A stretch of DNA of 64,000 nt from Lachnospiraceae bacterium. GTDB lineage: Bacteria > Bacillota > Clostridia > Lachnospirales > Lachnospiraceae. The notes beneath the pieces are model-generated. The model did not search any database and was not told the DNA's origin. It worked only from the letters and a program-made list of their open reading frames with translations. The stretch spans positions 1 to 64,000 of the forward strand of contig CAJTEY010000008.1 of NCBI GenBank assembly GCA_910575775.1. Direction: 5' to 3'. Both the position numbers and the translations under genes were made by a program. Each line of letters begins with the position of its first letter. The stretch's first letter is position 1. This document shows positions 7,596 to 16,105 of this stretch, piece by piece.

Positions 7596-8480
7596 ATGCC
7601 GAATTATGATGATCTGTTCACCAGCCAGCCCGCCCCGCAGGAGGAATTTGACAAAGACGCATGGGCGGCGAAAAAGCAGGCGGAGCGCGAGGGCGTCTAC
7701 GCCATGATCGACAACTATGTTCACGACATGGGGGTGGACGGCGGCGTGTTCCAAACCTATCTGGACGTGCAGGCCCGCTTTGACCTCTACTCCGTGAGCA
7801 ACGCCATCCTGATTTCCGCCCAATGCCCGGAGGCCACCAAGCTGGCCGACTTCGACACCTGGAAGGCCGACGGCGTGTACGTCAAGCGGGGCCAGGACGC
7901 CATCACCATCCTGGAACCCGGCAAGGAGTACAAAAAGGACGATGGCAGCGTGGGCGTGTCCTACAATGTGAAAAAGGTCTTTGACATTTCGCAGACCAGG
8001 GCCAACCAGCGGCCCGCCCCCGCCGTGGCCCGTGACGAGCGGCTTCTGCTGAAAGCCCTGATGAACAACGCCCCCTGCCGCTTCTCCATCTCCAACGAAC
8101 TGCCGGAGGGCGTCAACGTGGCGTATCACCCGCAGAACAGCGTGATCTATGTGCGGCAAGGGCTGGACGCCCCCACCATCTTCCGGGGAGTGGCCCAGGA
8201 GCTGGCCCGCGCCCACATGGACAAGGGCGGGATCGCCTGTGAAAGCCCCGACTTCACGGCGTACAGTGTGTCCTATATGCTGTGCAAGCGCAGCGGCGTG
8301 TCGGTGGAGGGCTTCTCCTTTGACCGTCTGCCGGAGAGCTACGCCATGATGGACGCCAAGGCGCTCCGGGCCGAGGCGGGCGCCATGCGGGACGTGGCTG
8401 GCACCATCACCGCCGATATGAACCGGCTCTTTGCCGCCCAGGAGAAAGCGCAGAAAAACCGGGACGGCGGCGCGAGGTAA
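7596..8480 (+). CDS. ArdC/LtrC-like ssDNA-binding protein with degenerate peptidase motif
   Basis: 294 residues. Residues ~60-110 (DLYSVSNAILISAQCPEATKL then TWKADGVYVKRGQDAITIL) match the N-terminal ssDNA-binding domain of ArdC-type antirestriction proteins. The C-terminal half aligns with the zincin-like part, but where HExxH is expected it reads AQELARAHM, so the zinc ligands appear lost. Role inferred: protecting or handling the incoming single strand. AAAGGAG ribosome site; same operon as PcfB. Confidence 0.65.
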   Translation: MPNYDDLFTSQPAPQEEFDKDAWAAKKQAEREGVYAMIDNYVHDMGVDGGVFQTYLDVQARFDLYSVSNAILISAQCPEATKLADFDTWKADGVYVKRGQDAITILEPGKEYKKDDGSVGVSYNVKKVFDISQTRANQRPAPAVARDERLLLKALMNNAPCRFSISNELPEGVNVAYHPQNSVIYVRQGLDAPTIFRGVAQELARAHMDKGGIACESPDFTAYSVSYMLCKRSGVSVEGFSFDRLPESYAMMDAKALRAEAGAMRDVAGTITADMNRLFAAQEKAQKNRDGGAR

Positions 8481-8492
8481 GGAGGGCGCTCT

Positions 8493-8684
8493 ATGCGTGA
8501 TGAAAAACGTGTGGTCACGCTGAACGGCTTCGAGCAGCGGCTTATGGTGGCGGGCCTGACCGACTTCCGCAACGACGCCCTCCGGGACGGCAAGCCCACC
8601 GAGGACGTGGACGACCTCATTCTCAAGGTCATTGACGCCCCCACCAAGCGCCAGAAAAGGAGGGCTGACCGTGAGGCAAGATAA
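8493..8684 (+). CDS. Small conserved ICE protein
   Basis: 63 residues with a GGAGGG ribosome site. The pattern NGFEQRLMVAGLTDFRNDALRDGKPTEDVDDLI is typical of a small soluble protein located just before the coupling-protein gene in Tn1549-like elements. Its 3' end overlaps the GTG start of VirD4 by 14 bp. The function is unknown. Confidence 0.65.
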   Translation: MRDEKRVVTLNGFEQRLMVAGLTDFRNDALRDGKPTEDVDDLILKVIDAPTKRQKRRADREAR

Positions 8685-10488
8685 GTTTTCCAAGGCCCAT
8701 CTGACCCTCTATGCCTGCGGCGTTATCCCTGTGGTCTGGCTGGCCCTGCTGCTGGCCCCCTATGTGGGCGGCGGTCTGCTGGGGCTGGTGCAGTACGGCG
8801 GCGCGGCGCTGAACGACCCGTTCCACATCGTACTGTGCGGGGACAGCCTGAAAACTGTCCTCGTTTTTCTGCTGTGCTATGGGCTGGGCATCGGTATCTA
8901 CCTCTCCACCGACCGCAACTACCGCAGGCGGGAGGAACACGGCTCCGCCAAGTGGGGCACCGCCCAGGCCGTCAGGAAGAAGTACGCCGACAGGAAAGTG
9001 ACCGAGAACAAGATACTGACGCAGAACGTAGCCATAGGGCTGGACGGACGCAAACACCGCCGCAATCTCAACATTTTGGTGTGCGGCGGCTCCGGCGCGG
9101 GCAAGACGAGATTTTTCGCAAAGCCCAACATTATGAACGCCAACACCAGCTTTGTTTGCCTCGATCCCAAGGGCGAACTGCTGCGGGACACCGGGAACCT
9201 GTTGAAAGCCAAGGGGTACGACATTAAGGTGATCGACCTTATCAACATGGAGAAAAGCTACTGCTACAACCCGTTTGTCTATCTCCGCAGCGACAACGAC
9301 ATCCAGCGGCTGGTGACGAACCTGTTCAAGAACACCACGCCCAAGGGCAGTCAGAGCCAAGACCCCTTTTGGGATCAGGCGGCACAAATGCTCCTGCTGG
9401 CGCTGGTGTTCTATCTCCACTATGAAGCCCCGCCCGATGAACAGAACTTCCCGATGGTCATGGAAATGATACGGGCCGGGGAAGTCAGGGAGGACAACGA
9501 CGAGTTTCAATCGCCGCTGGATGAACTCTTTGACCGTCTGGAAATGAGGAACCCGGAGCATATCGCCCTGAAATACTACCGCAATTACCGCTCCGGCAGC
9601 GGCAAGACCCTGAAATCCATCCAGATCACGCTGGTGTCCCGGCTGGAAAAGTTCAACCTGGAATCCCTGGCCGGTATGACGCAGACAGACGAGATGGAGC
9701 TATGGAGCCTGGGCGAGAAAAAGACGGCCATTTTTGCCGTCATTCCAGATAATGATAGCTCATTTAACTTCATCGTGGGGCTTCTCTACACCCAGCTTTT
9801 CCAGCAGCTCTACTATCAGGCGGACGTGGTACACGGCGGGCGTCTGCCCGTCCACGTCCACTTCGTCATGGACGAGTTCGCCAACGTCGCCCTGCCCGAT
9901 GAATTTGACAAGCTGCTGGCTACCATGCGGAGCCGGGAGATCTCCGTGAGCATCATCATCCAGAACCTCGCCCAGCTAAAGGCCCTCTTTGAGAAACAGT
10001 GGGAGAGCATCGTGGGCAACTGCGACGAGTTTATCTATTTGGGTGGAAATGAGCAGGCGACCCACGAGTACGTTTCCAAGCTGCTGGGCAAGGAAACCAT
10101 CGACACGAACACCTACGGACAGTCCAGGGGGCGGAGCGGCAGCTACTCCACCAACTGGCAATTAGCGGGCCGCGAATTGCTTATGCCGGATGAAGTGCGT
10201 ATGCTGGACAACCAGTATGCGCTTCTTTTTATCCGTGGGGAGCGGCCCATCCAGGACTTCAAGTACGACATTCTGAAACACCCCAACGTGAAACTGACCA
10301 CAGACGGCGGGGTCGAACCGTACCGGCATGGGGAGGACACCCGCAGCATCGCTTCTATCCAGCTTGACCCGGAACTGCTGAAACAGGCGGCGGAGGTGAA
10401 ACTGGACGCCGGACAACACCGCTTCATTCTTCTCACTGAGGAAGAATTGGAGGAATATATCATCAATCATGGAGGTAACACACAATGA
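8671..10488 (+). CDS. VirD4/TraG-type type IV coupling protein
   Basis: 605 residues from GTG 8671 (AAAAGGAGGG 8655-8664), overlapping the previous gene. Two N-terminal membrane segments (about residues 10-35 and 55-75) precede the ATPase domain: Walker A CGGSGAGKTRF near residue 138 and a Walker B-like VHFVMDEFANVA near residue 395. It should be an inner-membrane hexamer that pumps the relaxase-bound strand into the transfer channel. The stop overlaps the next start through ATGA. Confidence 0.9.
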   Translation: MRQDKFSKAHLTLYACGVIPVVWLALLLAPYVGGGLLGLVQYGGAALNDPFHIVLCGDSLKTVLVFLLCYGLGIGIYLSTDRNYRRREEHGSAKWGTAQAVRKKYADRKVTENKILTQNVAIGLDGRKHRRNLNILVCGGSGAGKTRFFAKPNIMNANTSFVCLDPKGELLRDTGNLLKAKGYDIKVIDLINMEKSYCYNPFVYLRSDNDIQRLVTNLFKNTTPKGSQSQDPFWDQAAQMLLLALVFYLHYEAPPDEQNFPMVMEMIRAGEVREDNDEFQSPLDELFDRLEMRNPEHIALKYYRNYRSGSGKTLKSIQITLVSRLEKFNLESLAGMTQTDEMELWSLGEKKTAIFAVIPDNDSSFNFIVGLLYTQLFQQLYYQADVVHGGRLPVHVHFVMDEFANVALPDEFDKLLATMRSREISVSIIIQNLAQLKALFEKQWESIVGNCDEFIYLGGNEQATHEYVSKLLGKETIDTNTYGQSRGRSGSYSTNWQLAGRELLMPDEVRMLDNQYALLFIRGERPIQDFKYDILKHPNVKLTTDGGVEPYRHGEDTRSIASIQLDPELLKQAAEVKLDAGQHRFILLTEEELEEYIINHGGNTQ

Positions 10489-10844
10489 GCATTTTCAAGA
10501 AGAACGAGAACCGTCTGCCCACGCCCGACAAGGTGAAAAAGGGCTTCCGCTACTACTGCTCCCTGGTGGCGACCGTGGCCCTGATGGGCTGCTGCACCTT
10601 GACGGCCTTTGCCGCCCCCGCCGCTGGCGGCGACCCCCTCACCGTTATCAACAACCTGTCCACGTTCATCTTCGGCCTGATCCGGGCCGTGGGCCTGATC
10701 CTGCTGGGCTGGGGCATCGTCCAGGTGGGCCTCTCCCTCCAGAGCCACGACCCGTCCCAGCGTTCCAACGGCTTCCTGACCCTGGCGGGCGGCGTCATTA
10801 TCACTTTTGCCAAGGAGATTTTGACCCTTATCACCGGCGCGTAA
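10485..10844 (+). CDS. Maff2/VirB2-like small membrane protein
   Basis: 119 residues with a signal-like first hydrophobic segment (SLVATVALMGCCTLTAFA, with AFAA-like cleavage context) and two further hydrophobic helices (about 60-80 and 95-115) separated by a short polar loop, the layout of VirB2-type pilin subunits. The sequence matches the Maff2 family of clostridial mobile elements. It lies between VirD4 and the VirB6-like gene. Confidence 0.75.
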   Translation: MSIFKKNENRLPTPDKVKKGFRYYCSLVATVALMGCCTLTAFAAPAAGGDPLTVINNLSTFIFGLIRAVGLILLGWGIVQVGLSLQSHDPSQRSNGFLTLAGGVIITFAKEILTLITGA

Positions 10845-10865
10845 GCACTCATTATCCACTGACAC

Positions 10866-10897
10866 GGGGCAGACCCGCAAAGACGGGCCTGCCCCTT
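10866..10897 (+). terminator. Intercistronic hairpin after the VirB2-like gene
   Basis: GGGGCAG...CTGCCCC with an inner CCCG/CGGG pairing forms a stable stem-loop between the pilin-like gene and TrbL. It is followed by TTAAAGG rather than a T-run, so it looks like a processing or attenuating hairpin that could raise pilin mRNA over downstream genes. Confidence 0.45.
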
Positions 10898-10913
10898 AAA
10901 GGAGGTGCTTTGC

Positions 10914-11750
10914 GTGTCGGATAATTGGGTAGTTCAGAATTTGGAGAACGCTTTGGAGGTCTGGAACGGCAAGTTGAGCGAGATATGGCAGCTCATTACG
11001 CAGTCCCCCCAGGACTTCAAGGGCGGCGCGATCTGGAACGTGGTGTCGGACATCCACGGCGCGTTGCAGGCCATCGGCTACGCCCTGCTGGTGCTGTTCT
11101 TTGTGGTGGGCGTGGTCAAGACCTGCGGCAGTTTTGTGGAGGTCAAAAAGCCGGAACACGCATTAAAGCTGTTCGTCCGCTTTGCGCTGGCAAAGGCCCT
11201 TATCACCTATGGCATGGAGCTGATGCTGGCCCTGTTGAGTATCATCCAGGGCGTGGTGTCCTCCATTATGAACGCGGCGGGCTTCGGAGCGCCATCGTCC
11301 ACCGTCCTGCCCGCCGAGATCGTAACGGCCATTGAGGACTGCGGCTTTTTTGAGAGCATACCCCTTTGGGCGGTGACGCTGATCGGCGGGCTGTTCATTT
11401 GGGTGCTGTCCTTTGTCATGATTTTGAGCGTCTACGGGCGCTTTTTCAAGATGTATATGTACGCTGCGCTGGCCCCCATCCCCCTGTCCAGCTTTGCCGG
11501 GGAACCCAGCCAGAACGTGGGCAAGAGCTTTTTGAAAAGCTACGCCGCCGTCTGTCTGGAGGGGGCCGTCATCGTGCTGGCCTGCATCATCTTCTCCGTG
11601 TTCGCCAGCTCCCCGCCCGCTGTTGACCCGGACGCGGCGGCGGCTTCTATGGTGTGGAGCTATATCGGGGAATTGGTGTTCAATATGCTCATTTTGGTGG
11701 GCAGCGTCAAGATGTCCGACCATGTTGTGCGTGAAATGATGGGCTTGTAA
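10914..11750 (+). CDS. TrbL/VirB6-like polytopic conjugation channel protein
   Basis: 278 residues from GTG 10914 (AAGGAGG eight bases upstream). About six hydrophobic segments (around residues 45-65, 80-105, 125-145, 150-175, 185-205, 245-265) mark a polytopic inner-membrane protein of the CD0411/TrbL type in Gram-positive ICEs. It would form the membrane core of the transfer channel with PrgI, VirB4 and the CHAP hydrolase. Confidence 0.8.
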   Translation: MSDNWVVQNLENALEVWNGKLSEIWQLITQSPQDFKGGAIWNVVSDIHGALQAIGYALLVLFFVVGVVKTCGSFVEVKKPEHALKLFVRFALAKALITYGMELMLALLSIIQGVVSSIMNAAGFGAPSSTVLPAEIVTAIEDCGFFESIPLWAVTLIGGLFIWVLSFVMILSVYGRFFKMYMYAALAPIPLSSFAGEPSQNVGKSFLKSYAAVCLEGAVIVLACIIFSVFASSPPAVDPDAAAASMVWSYIGELVFNMLILVGSVKMSDHVVREMMGL

Positions 11751-11760
11751 AGGAGGCAGG

Positions 11761-11970
11761 ATGAAGCGATTTTATGTGTTTAAGGACGGGCGGATGCAGG
11801 GCAGCGCCGCAACGAGAGAACGGGCCATTGACCTGATCCGTCAGTATCAAAAGCTGGAAACTCACCCGTTTTTGCGTTCGGAGTTCAGCATGATTGAGGG
11901 GGAGGAAGAATTTGTGCCCTACCCCTCCCGGCAAAAGGCACCCCGGAAAAAGAGCGGGACGGAGCGATAG
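11761..11970 (+). CDS. Small conserved ICE protein
   Basis: 69 residues with AAAGGAGG ten bases upstream. MKRFYVFKDGRMQGSAATRERAIDLIRQYQ is a compact N-terminal domain with a basic tail. It always seems to sit between TrbL-like and PrgI-like genes in this element type, but no function is known. Confidence 0.6.
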   Translation: MKRFYVFKDGRMQGSAATRERAIDLIRQYQKLETHPFLRSEFSMIEGEEEFVPYPSRQKAPRKKSGTER

Positions 11971-11982
11971 GAGGTCTTATTT

Positions 11983-12348
11983 TTGGAAGTCAAAATCAAC
12001 CGTGAAATTCGCAACTACACGGAAAGTATGTTTTTCGGGCTGTCCCTGCGGCAGCTCGTTTTTTCTGCCCTGGCGGTAGTCGTGGCCGTGGGGCTGTACT
12101 TTCTGCTGAAACCCTACGTCGGCACGGAAACCGTGTCCTGGATGTGCGTCCTGGGCGCGGCCCCCTTTGCCGCCCTGGGCTTCTTCACCTACCACGGCAT
12201 GGCGGCGGAGCAGTTTATTTGGGCGTGGCTGCGCTCGGAACTGTTGGAACCGCGAGAACTCCGCTTTGAATCGTCCACGCTGTACTACGACCTTTTGAAG
12301 TCCAGCATGGAAAAGCGGGAAAAGGAGGAATACAAGCGCCATGATTAA
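11983..12348 (+). CDS. PrgI family / VirB3-like protein
   Basis: 121 residues from a TTG start with AGGAGG upstream. Two adjacent membrane helices (about 25-45 and 50-72) follow a conserved cytoplasmic start (INREIRNYTESMFFGLSLRQL), as in PrgI/VirB3 proteins that anchor the VirB4 ATPase. It overlaps the VirB4 gene by 8 bp. Confidence 0.8.
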   Translation: MEVKINREIRNYTESMFFGLSLRQLVFSALAVVVAVGLYFLLKPYVGTETVSWMCVLGAAPFAALGFFTYHGMAAEQFIWAWLRSELLEPRELRFESSTLYYDLLKSSMEKREKEEYKRHD

Positions 12349-14674
12349 GAGTATCAAGACCATCATGCGGCAGGATCGGGAGCCGTACCGCGTCCCCCGC
12401 AGGGTGCAGGACGTGATACCCATTCAATGCGTCTGGCCGGACGGCATTTTTAAGGTGGGCATCAAGTTCTCCAAGACCTACCGTTTCACCGACATCAATT
12501 ACAAGGTAGCAAGCCGGGAGGACAAGGAAACCATGTTCCTGGCCTACTCGGAGCTGCTGAACGGCCTGGACAGCGCCGCCACCACCAAACTCACCATCTG
12601 CAACCGCCGCCAGAGCCAAGCGGACTTTGAGCAGTCTGTCCTTATGGCTATGCGGGGGGACGGCCTGGACAAGTACCGCAAGGAGTACAACCAAATGCTC
12701 ATTGACAAGGCGACCGGGGCCAACGGCATCATCCAGGAGAAACTTGTCACCGTGACCGTCTACAAGCGGGATATTGAGGACGCCCGCGCCTACTTCACCC
12801 GGATCGGGGCCGACCTGACCGCCCGCTTTGCCGCCCTCGGCTCCAAGTGCGTGGAGCTGGACGCCGCTGACCGTCTGCGTATCCTCCACGACTTCTACCG
12901 GGCCGGGGACGAGGGCAGTTTTCACTTCGATATGGCGGATATGGCCCGGAAGGGCCACGACTTCAAGGACTATATCTGCCCGGATGGTATTGAGAAGCAC
13001 AGCGACTATTTGAAGCTGGGCGACCGCTATTGCCGGATACTGTTCCTGAAGGACTACGCCAACTATATCCAGGACGAGATCGTGGCGGACTTGACCGACC
13101 TGAACCGCAATATGATGTTGTCCATTGACATCCTCTCCGTGCCCACCGACGAGGCCGTGCGGGAGGTGGAGAACCGTCTGCTGGGGGTTGAAACCAATAT
13201 CACAAACTGGCAGCGCCGCCAGAATCAGAACAACAACTTCTCCGCCATCGTCCCCTACGACATGGAGTTGCAGCGCAAGGAGAGCAAGGAGTTTTTGGCC
13301 GACCTCACCACCCGCGACCAGCGGATGATGCAGGCCGTCCTCACCCTTGTCATCACCGCCGACAGCAAACAGCAGCTTGACAGCGACACGGAAAAGGTGC
13401 GCTCCCTGTCCGGGCGGTGCCAGTTGGCGGTGCTGAAATACCAGCAGCTTGACGGCCTGAATACCGTCCTGCCCATCGGCACCCGGAAGATCGACGCTTT
13501 CCGCACGCTGACCACGGAATCGCTTGCCGTATTCATGCCCTTTAAGGTGCAGGAGATCATGGACAGGGGCGGCATCTACTTCGGGGAGAACGCCATTTCC
13601 CATAACCTTATCATGTGCAACAAGGCCAACCTGCTCAATCAGTCGTCCTTCCGGCTGGGCGTCCCCGGCTCCGGCAAATCGTTCAGTGTGAAAGAGGAAA
13701 TCGCGTTCCTGATCCTTAACACGGACGATGATATTCTCATAGCAGACCCGGAGGGCGAGTACGCCCCCCTCATTGAAGCGATGGATGGCCTGGGCAGCGT
13801 TGTCCGGGTGGCCGCTGGCGGCAAAGACCGCTTGAACGCCATGTATATGGTGGACGGCTACGGTGAGAACAACCCCATCGTGGTGAAATCGCAGTTTATC
13901 ATGTCCCTGGTGGAACGCATTGACCCCAAGGGTGTAGGCCCCCAGCACAACTCCATTATCGACCGCTGTACGGGGGATTTGTACGAGAACGCAAAACACG
14001 GTGGCCCCGCTCCCACGCTGACAGCCCTCCGGGAAATGCTGCTGGAACAGCCGGAGAGCGAGGCAAGGGGGATCGCCCTGGCCCTGGAACTGTTCACCAC
14101 CGGCTCCCTTGACATTTTCGGCCATGAAAGCACCGTTGACCTGGACAAGCGGGTGGTGGTGTTCGACATCCACGGCCTGGGCGAACAGTTGAAGCCCATC
14201 GGCCACCTTGTTATCACCGACACCATGCTCAACCGCGTCACCCTGAACTGGAAGAAGGGCAAGCGCACCCACGTCTTTATCGACGAGTTCCATGTCATGT
14301 TTGAGAACGAGTTTTCCGCCGCCTTTTTCAACTCCGCGTGGCGGCAGTTCCGCAAGCGTAACGCCTACCCCACCGCCATCACGCAGAACGTAGAGTATCT
14401 TCTGGACTCCGTGCAGGCCAGTACCATGCTGTCCAACTCCGAGTTTATTGTCATGCTGAACCAGGCGGCAAGCGACCGGGAGAAGTTGGCCCGCCTGCTG
14501 AATATCTCCGAGGAACAGATGGGCCACATCACCAACGCCCCCGCCGGGTGCGGGCTTATCAAGTACGGCTCGGCCCTGGTGCCCTTCGTCAACCGCTTCC
14601 CCTCTAACACCGAACTGTACCGCTTGATGACCACCCGGCCCGGTGAGGGCCGCTTTGCGGGGGGACAGGCATGA
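12341..14674 (+). CDS. VirB4-like conjugation ATPase
   Basis: 777 residues, full length for the Gram-positive family. The N-terminal half is the VirB4 (CagE/TrbE) domain; the ATPase half has Walker A GVPGSGKSFSVKEE at about residue 440 and Walker B THVFIDEFHVMFE at about 645, then a QNVEYLL sensor region. It powers assembly or substrate transfer of the type IV system at the inner membrane. Its start lies inside the PrgI gene and its stop overlaps the radical SAM start (ATGA). Confidence 0.9.
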   Translation: MIKSIKTIMRQDREPYRVPRRVQDVIPIQCVWPDGIFKVGIKFSKTYRFTDINYKVASREDKETMFLAYSELLNGLDSAATTKLTICNRRQSQADFEQSVLMAMRGDGLDKYRKEYNQMLIDKATGANGIIQEKLVTVTVYKRDIEDARAYFTRIGADLTARFAALGSKCVELDAADRLRILHDFYRAGDEGSFHFDMADMARKGHDFKDYICPDGIEKHSDYLKLGDRYCRILFLKDYANYIQDEIVADLTDLNRNMMLSIDILSVPTDEAVREVENRLLGVETNITNWQRRQNQNNNFSAIVPYDMELQRKESKEFLADLTTRDQRMMQAVLTLVITADSKQQLDSDTEKVRSLSGRCQLAVLKYQQLDGLNTVLPIGTRKIDAFRTLTTESLAVFMPFKVQEIMDRGGIYFGENAISHNLIMCNKANLLNQSSFRLGVPGSGKSFSVKEEIAFLILNTDDDILIADPEGEYAPLIEAMDGLGSVVRVAAGGKDRLNAMYMVDGYGENNPIVVKSQFIMSLVERIDPKGVGPQHNSIIDRCTGDLYENAKHGGPAPTLTALREMLLEQPESEARGIALALELFTTGSLDIFGHESTVDLDKRVVVFDIHGLGEQLKPIGHLVITDTMLNRVTLNWKKGKRTHVFIDEFHVMFENEFSAAFFNSAWRQFRKRNAYPTAITQNVEYLLDSVQASTMLSNSEFIVMLNQAASDREKLARLLNISEEQMGHITNAPAGCGLIKYGSALVPFVNRFPSNTELYRLMTTRPGEGRFAGGQA

Positions 14675-15579
14675 AGATCGGCCTGATAGATGTGGACGGG
14701 CATAACTGGCCCAACCTTTGCCTGATGAAACTGTCTGCCTACCACAAAGCGCATGGGGATGATGTTGAGTGGTGGATGCCGGAGGGCCGCTATGACCGGG
14801 TGTATAAGAGCCGGGTGTTTACGGACACCTATTCCAAAGACACGATCACGGTTGACAACGCCGGTGAAGTCATTAAGGGCGGCACCGGCTATGGCCCCGG
14901 CCCCAACCTGCCCGACGAGGTGGAACACACCCGCCCGGACTACGCCTTATATCCGCAGTTTTCCGGCACGGCCTACGGCTTTATGACCCGTGGCTGTCCC
15001 CGGAACTGCGGATTTTGCATTGTGTCCAAGAAAGAGGGGCGGCGCAGTACCCACATCGCTGACCTGTCCGAATTTTGGGACGGGCAAAAGGAGGTCAAGC
15101 TGTTGGACGCGAACCTGCTGGCCTGTCCTGACCATGAAAGGCTGATTTTGCAGCTTGCGGAAAGCGGGGCGTGGGTGGACTTTACCCAAGGGCTGGATGT
15201 GCGCCTGATTACCCCGGACAATGTTTCCCTGCTGAACCGGGTAAAGACAAAAATGCTCCATTTCGCGTGGGACGACCCCAACACGGACTTGACGGGCTGT
15301 TTCAGGCGGTTTTCGGAGCTGACCTCCATCCGGGACTTTCGGCGGCGGCGTGTGTATGTCCTGACCAACTATGGCAGCACCCATGAACAAGACCTTTACC
15401 GGGTGGAAACCCTGCGGGACATGGGCTACGACCCCTTTGTGATGATCTACGAGCGACCCAGCGCCCCGCCCATCACCTGCCAGCTTGCCCGGTGGGTGAA
15501 CAACAAGCGGATATTCCGTGTTGTCCCGAATTTTGCCGACTATATCCCCAATCCCAACAAAAAGAGCGCCAGACCGTGA
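14671..15579 (+). CDS. ICE-encoded radical SAM protein
   Basis: 302 residues. RGCPRNCGFC near residues 108-117 is the canonical CX3CX2C motif binding the 4Fe-4S cluster, with a TIM-barrel-like body (FTQGLDVRLITPDNV, HFAWDDPN). The N-terminal ~75 residues (KIGLIDVDGHNWPNLCLMKLSAYHKAHG) resemble a B12-binding-like Rossmann fold. It is translationally coupled to VirB4, so it is produced with the transfer machine. The substrate is unknown. Confidence 0.75.
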   Translation: MKIGLIDVDGHNWPNLCLMKLSAYHKAHGDDVEWWMPEGRYDRVYKSRVFTDTYSKDTITVDNAGEVIKGGTGYGPGPNLPDEVEHTRPDYALYPQFSGTAYGFMTRGCPRNCGFCIVSKKEGRRSTHIADLSEFWDGQKEVKLLDANLLACPDHERLILQLAESGAWVDFTQGLDVRLITPDNVSLLNRVKTKMLHFAWDDPNTDLTGCFRRFSELTSIRDFRRRRVYVLTNYGSTHEQDLYRVETLRDMGYDPFVMIYERPSAPPITCQLARWVNNKRIFRVVPNFADYIPNPNKKSARP

Positions 15580-15597
15580 ACAGGATAAGACCCGGAG

Positions 15598-15621
15598 GGG
15601 GACAGGCTTGAAGCCTGTCCC
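15598..15621 (+). terminator. Hairpin between radical SAM and XF1762-like genes
   Basis: GGGACAGGCT and its complement form a 10-bp stem with a three-base loop (15599-15621), followed by a weak pyrimidine tract. Partial terminator or mRNA processing hairpin. Confidence 0.45.
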
Positions 15622-15646
15622 TCTCCCTTTGAATGGAGGGATGAAA

Positions 15647-16105
15647 ATGACATTGAAAATCAAGCCCTGCCACCTGCGGGCCGCGAGGGAGTATGTGGGC
15701 CGGTATCACCGGCACAGCATCCCGCCCGTGGGCGGCAAGTTCGCCGTGGCCTGTTATGATGGGGACAACCTGTGCGGCGTCGCCATTTGTGGCCGTCCCG
15801 TCGCCCGGTATCTGGACGATGGGCTGACCCTGGAAATCCTGCGCTGCTGTACGGATGGGACGGACAACGCCTGTTCCAAGCTCTACGGGGCCTGCTGCCG
15901 CATTGGGTTTGAGATGGGCTATGAGCGAATCGTCACCTATACGCTGGCATCCGAGAACGGAGCATCTTTGCGGGCCGCTGGCTTTGCCTTTGACGGCGAG
16001 GCCGGGGGCCGGGAGTGGACAGGCCAGCGCCGCAGGGACTACTATGTGGCCCCCGCCGAACTGAAACACCGCTGGATGAAAAGACGGGCAGGTGAGCGGC
16101 CATGA
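15647..16105 (+). CDS. XF1762-like / GNAT-like protein
   Basis: 152 residues; ATG 15647 is preferred over ATG 15641 because of spacing to the GGAGGG site. The sequence (CHLRAAREYVGRYHRHS, AICGRPVARYLDDG, LEILRCCTDGTDNACSKLYGA, then YTLASENGASLRAAGF) matches the XF1762 family found on phages and ICEs. The final ENGASLRAAGF has the look of an acetyltransferase CoA-binding end. Stop overlaps the CHAP gene by ATGA. Substrate unknown. Confidence 0.65.
   Translation: MTLKIKPCHLRAAREYVGRYHRHSIPPVGGKFAVACYDGDNLCGVAICGRPVARYLDDGLTLEILRCCTDGTDNACSKLYGACCRIGFEMGYERIVTYTLASENGASLRAAGFAFDGEAGGREWTGQRRRDYYVAPAELKHRWMKRRAGERP

Noticed and set aside
7377-8693. 438-codon open frame on the minus strand
   Set aside because: Antisense to PcfB, the ArdC-like protein and the following small gene; no ribosome site or motif.
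12215-14527. 770-codon open frame on the minus strand
   Set aside because: It is the antisense shadow of the virB4-like gene in GC-rich DNA; low-complexity His/Val/Leu-rich translation with no domain, whereas the plus strand encodes a clear VirB4 ATPase.
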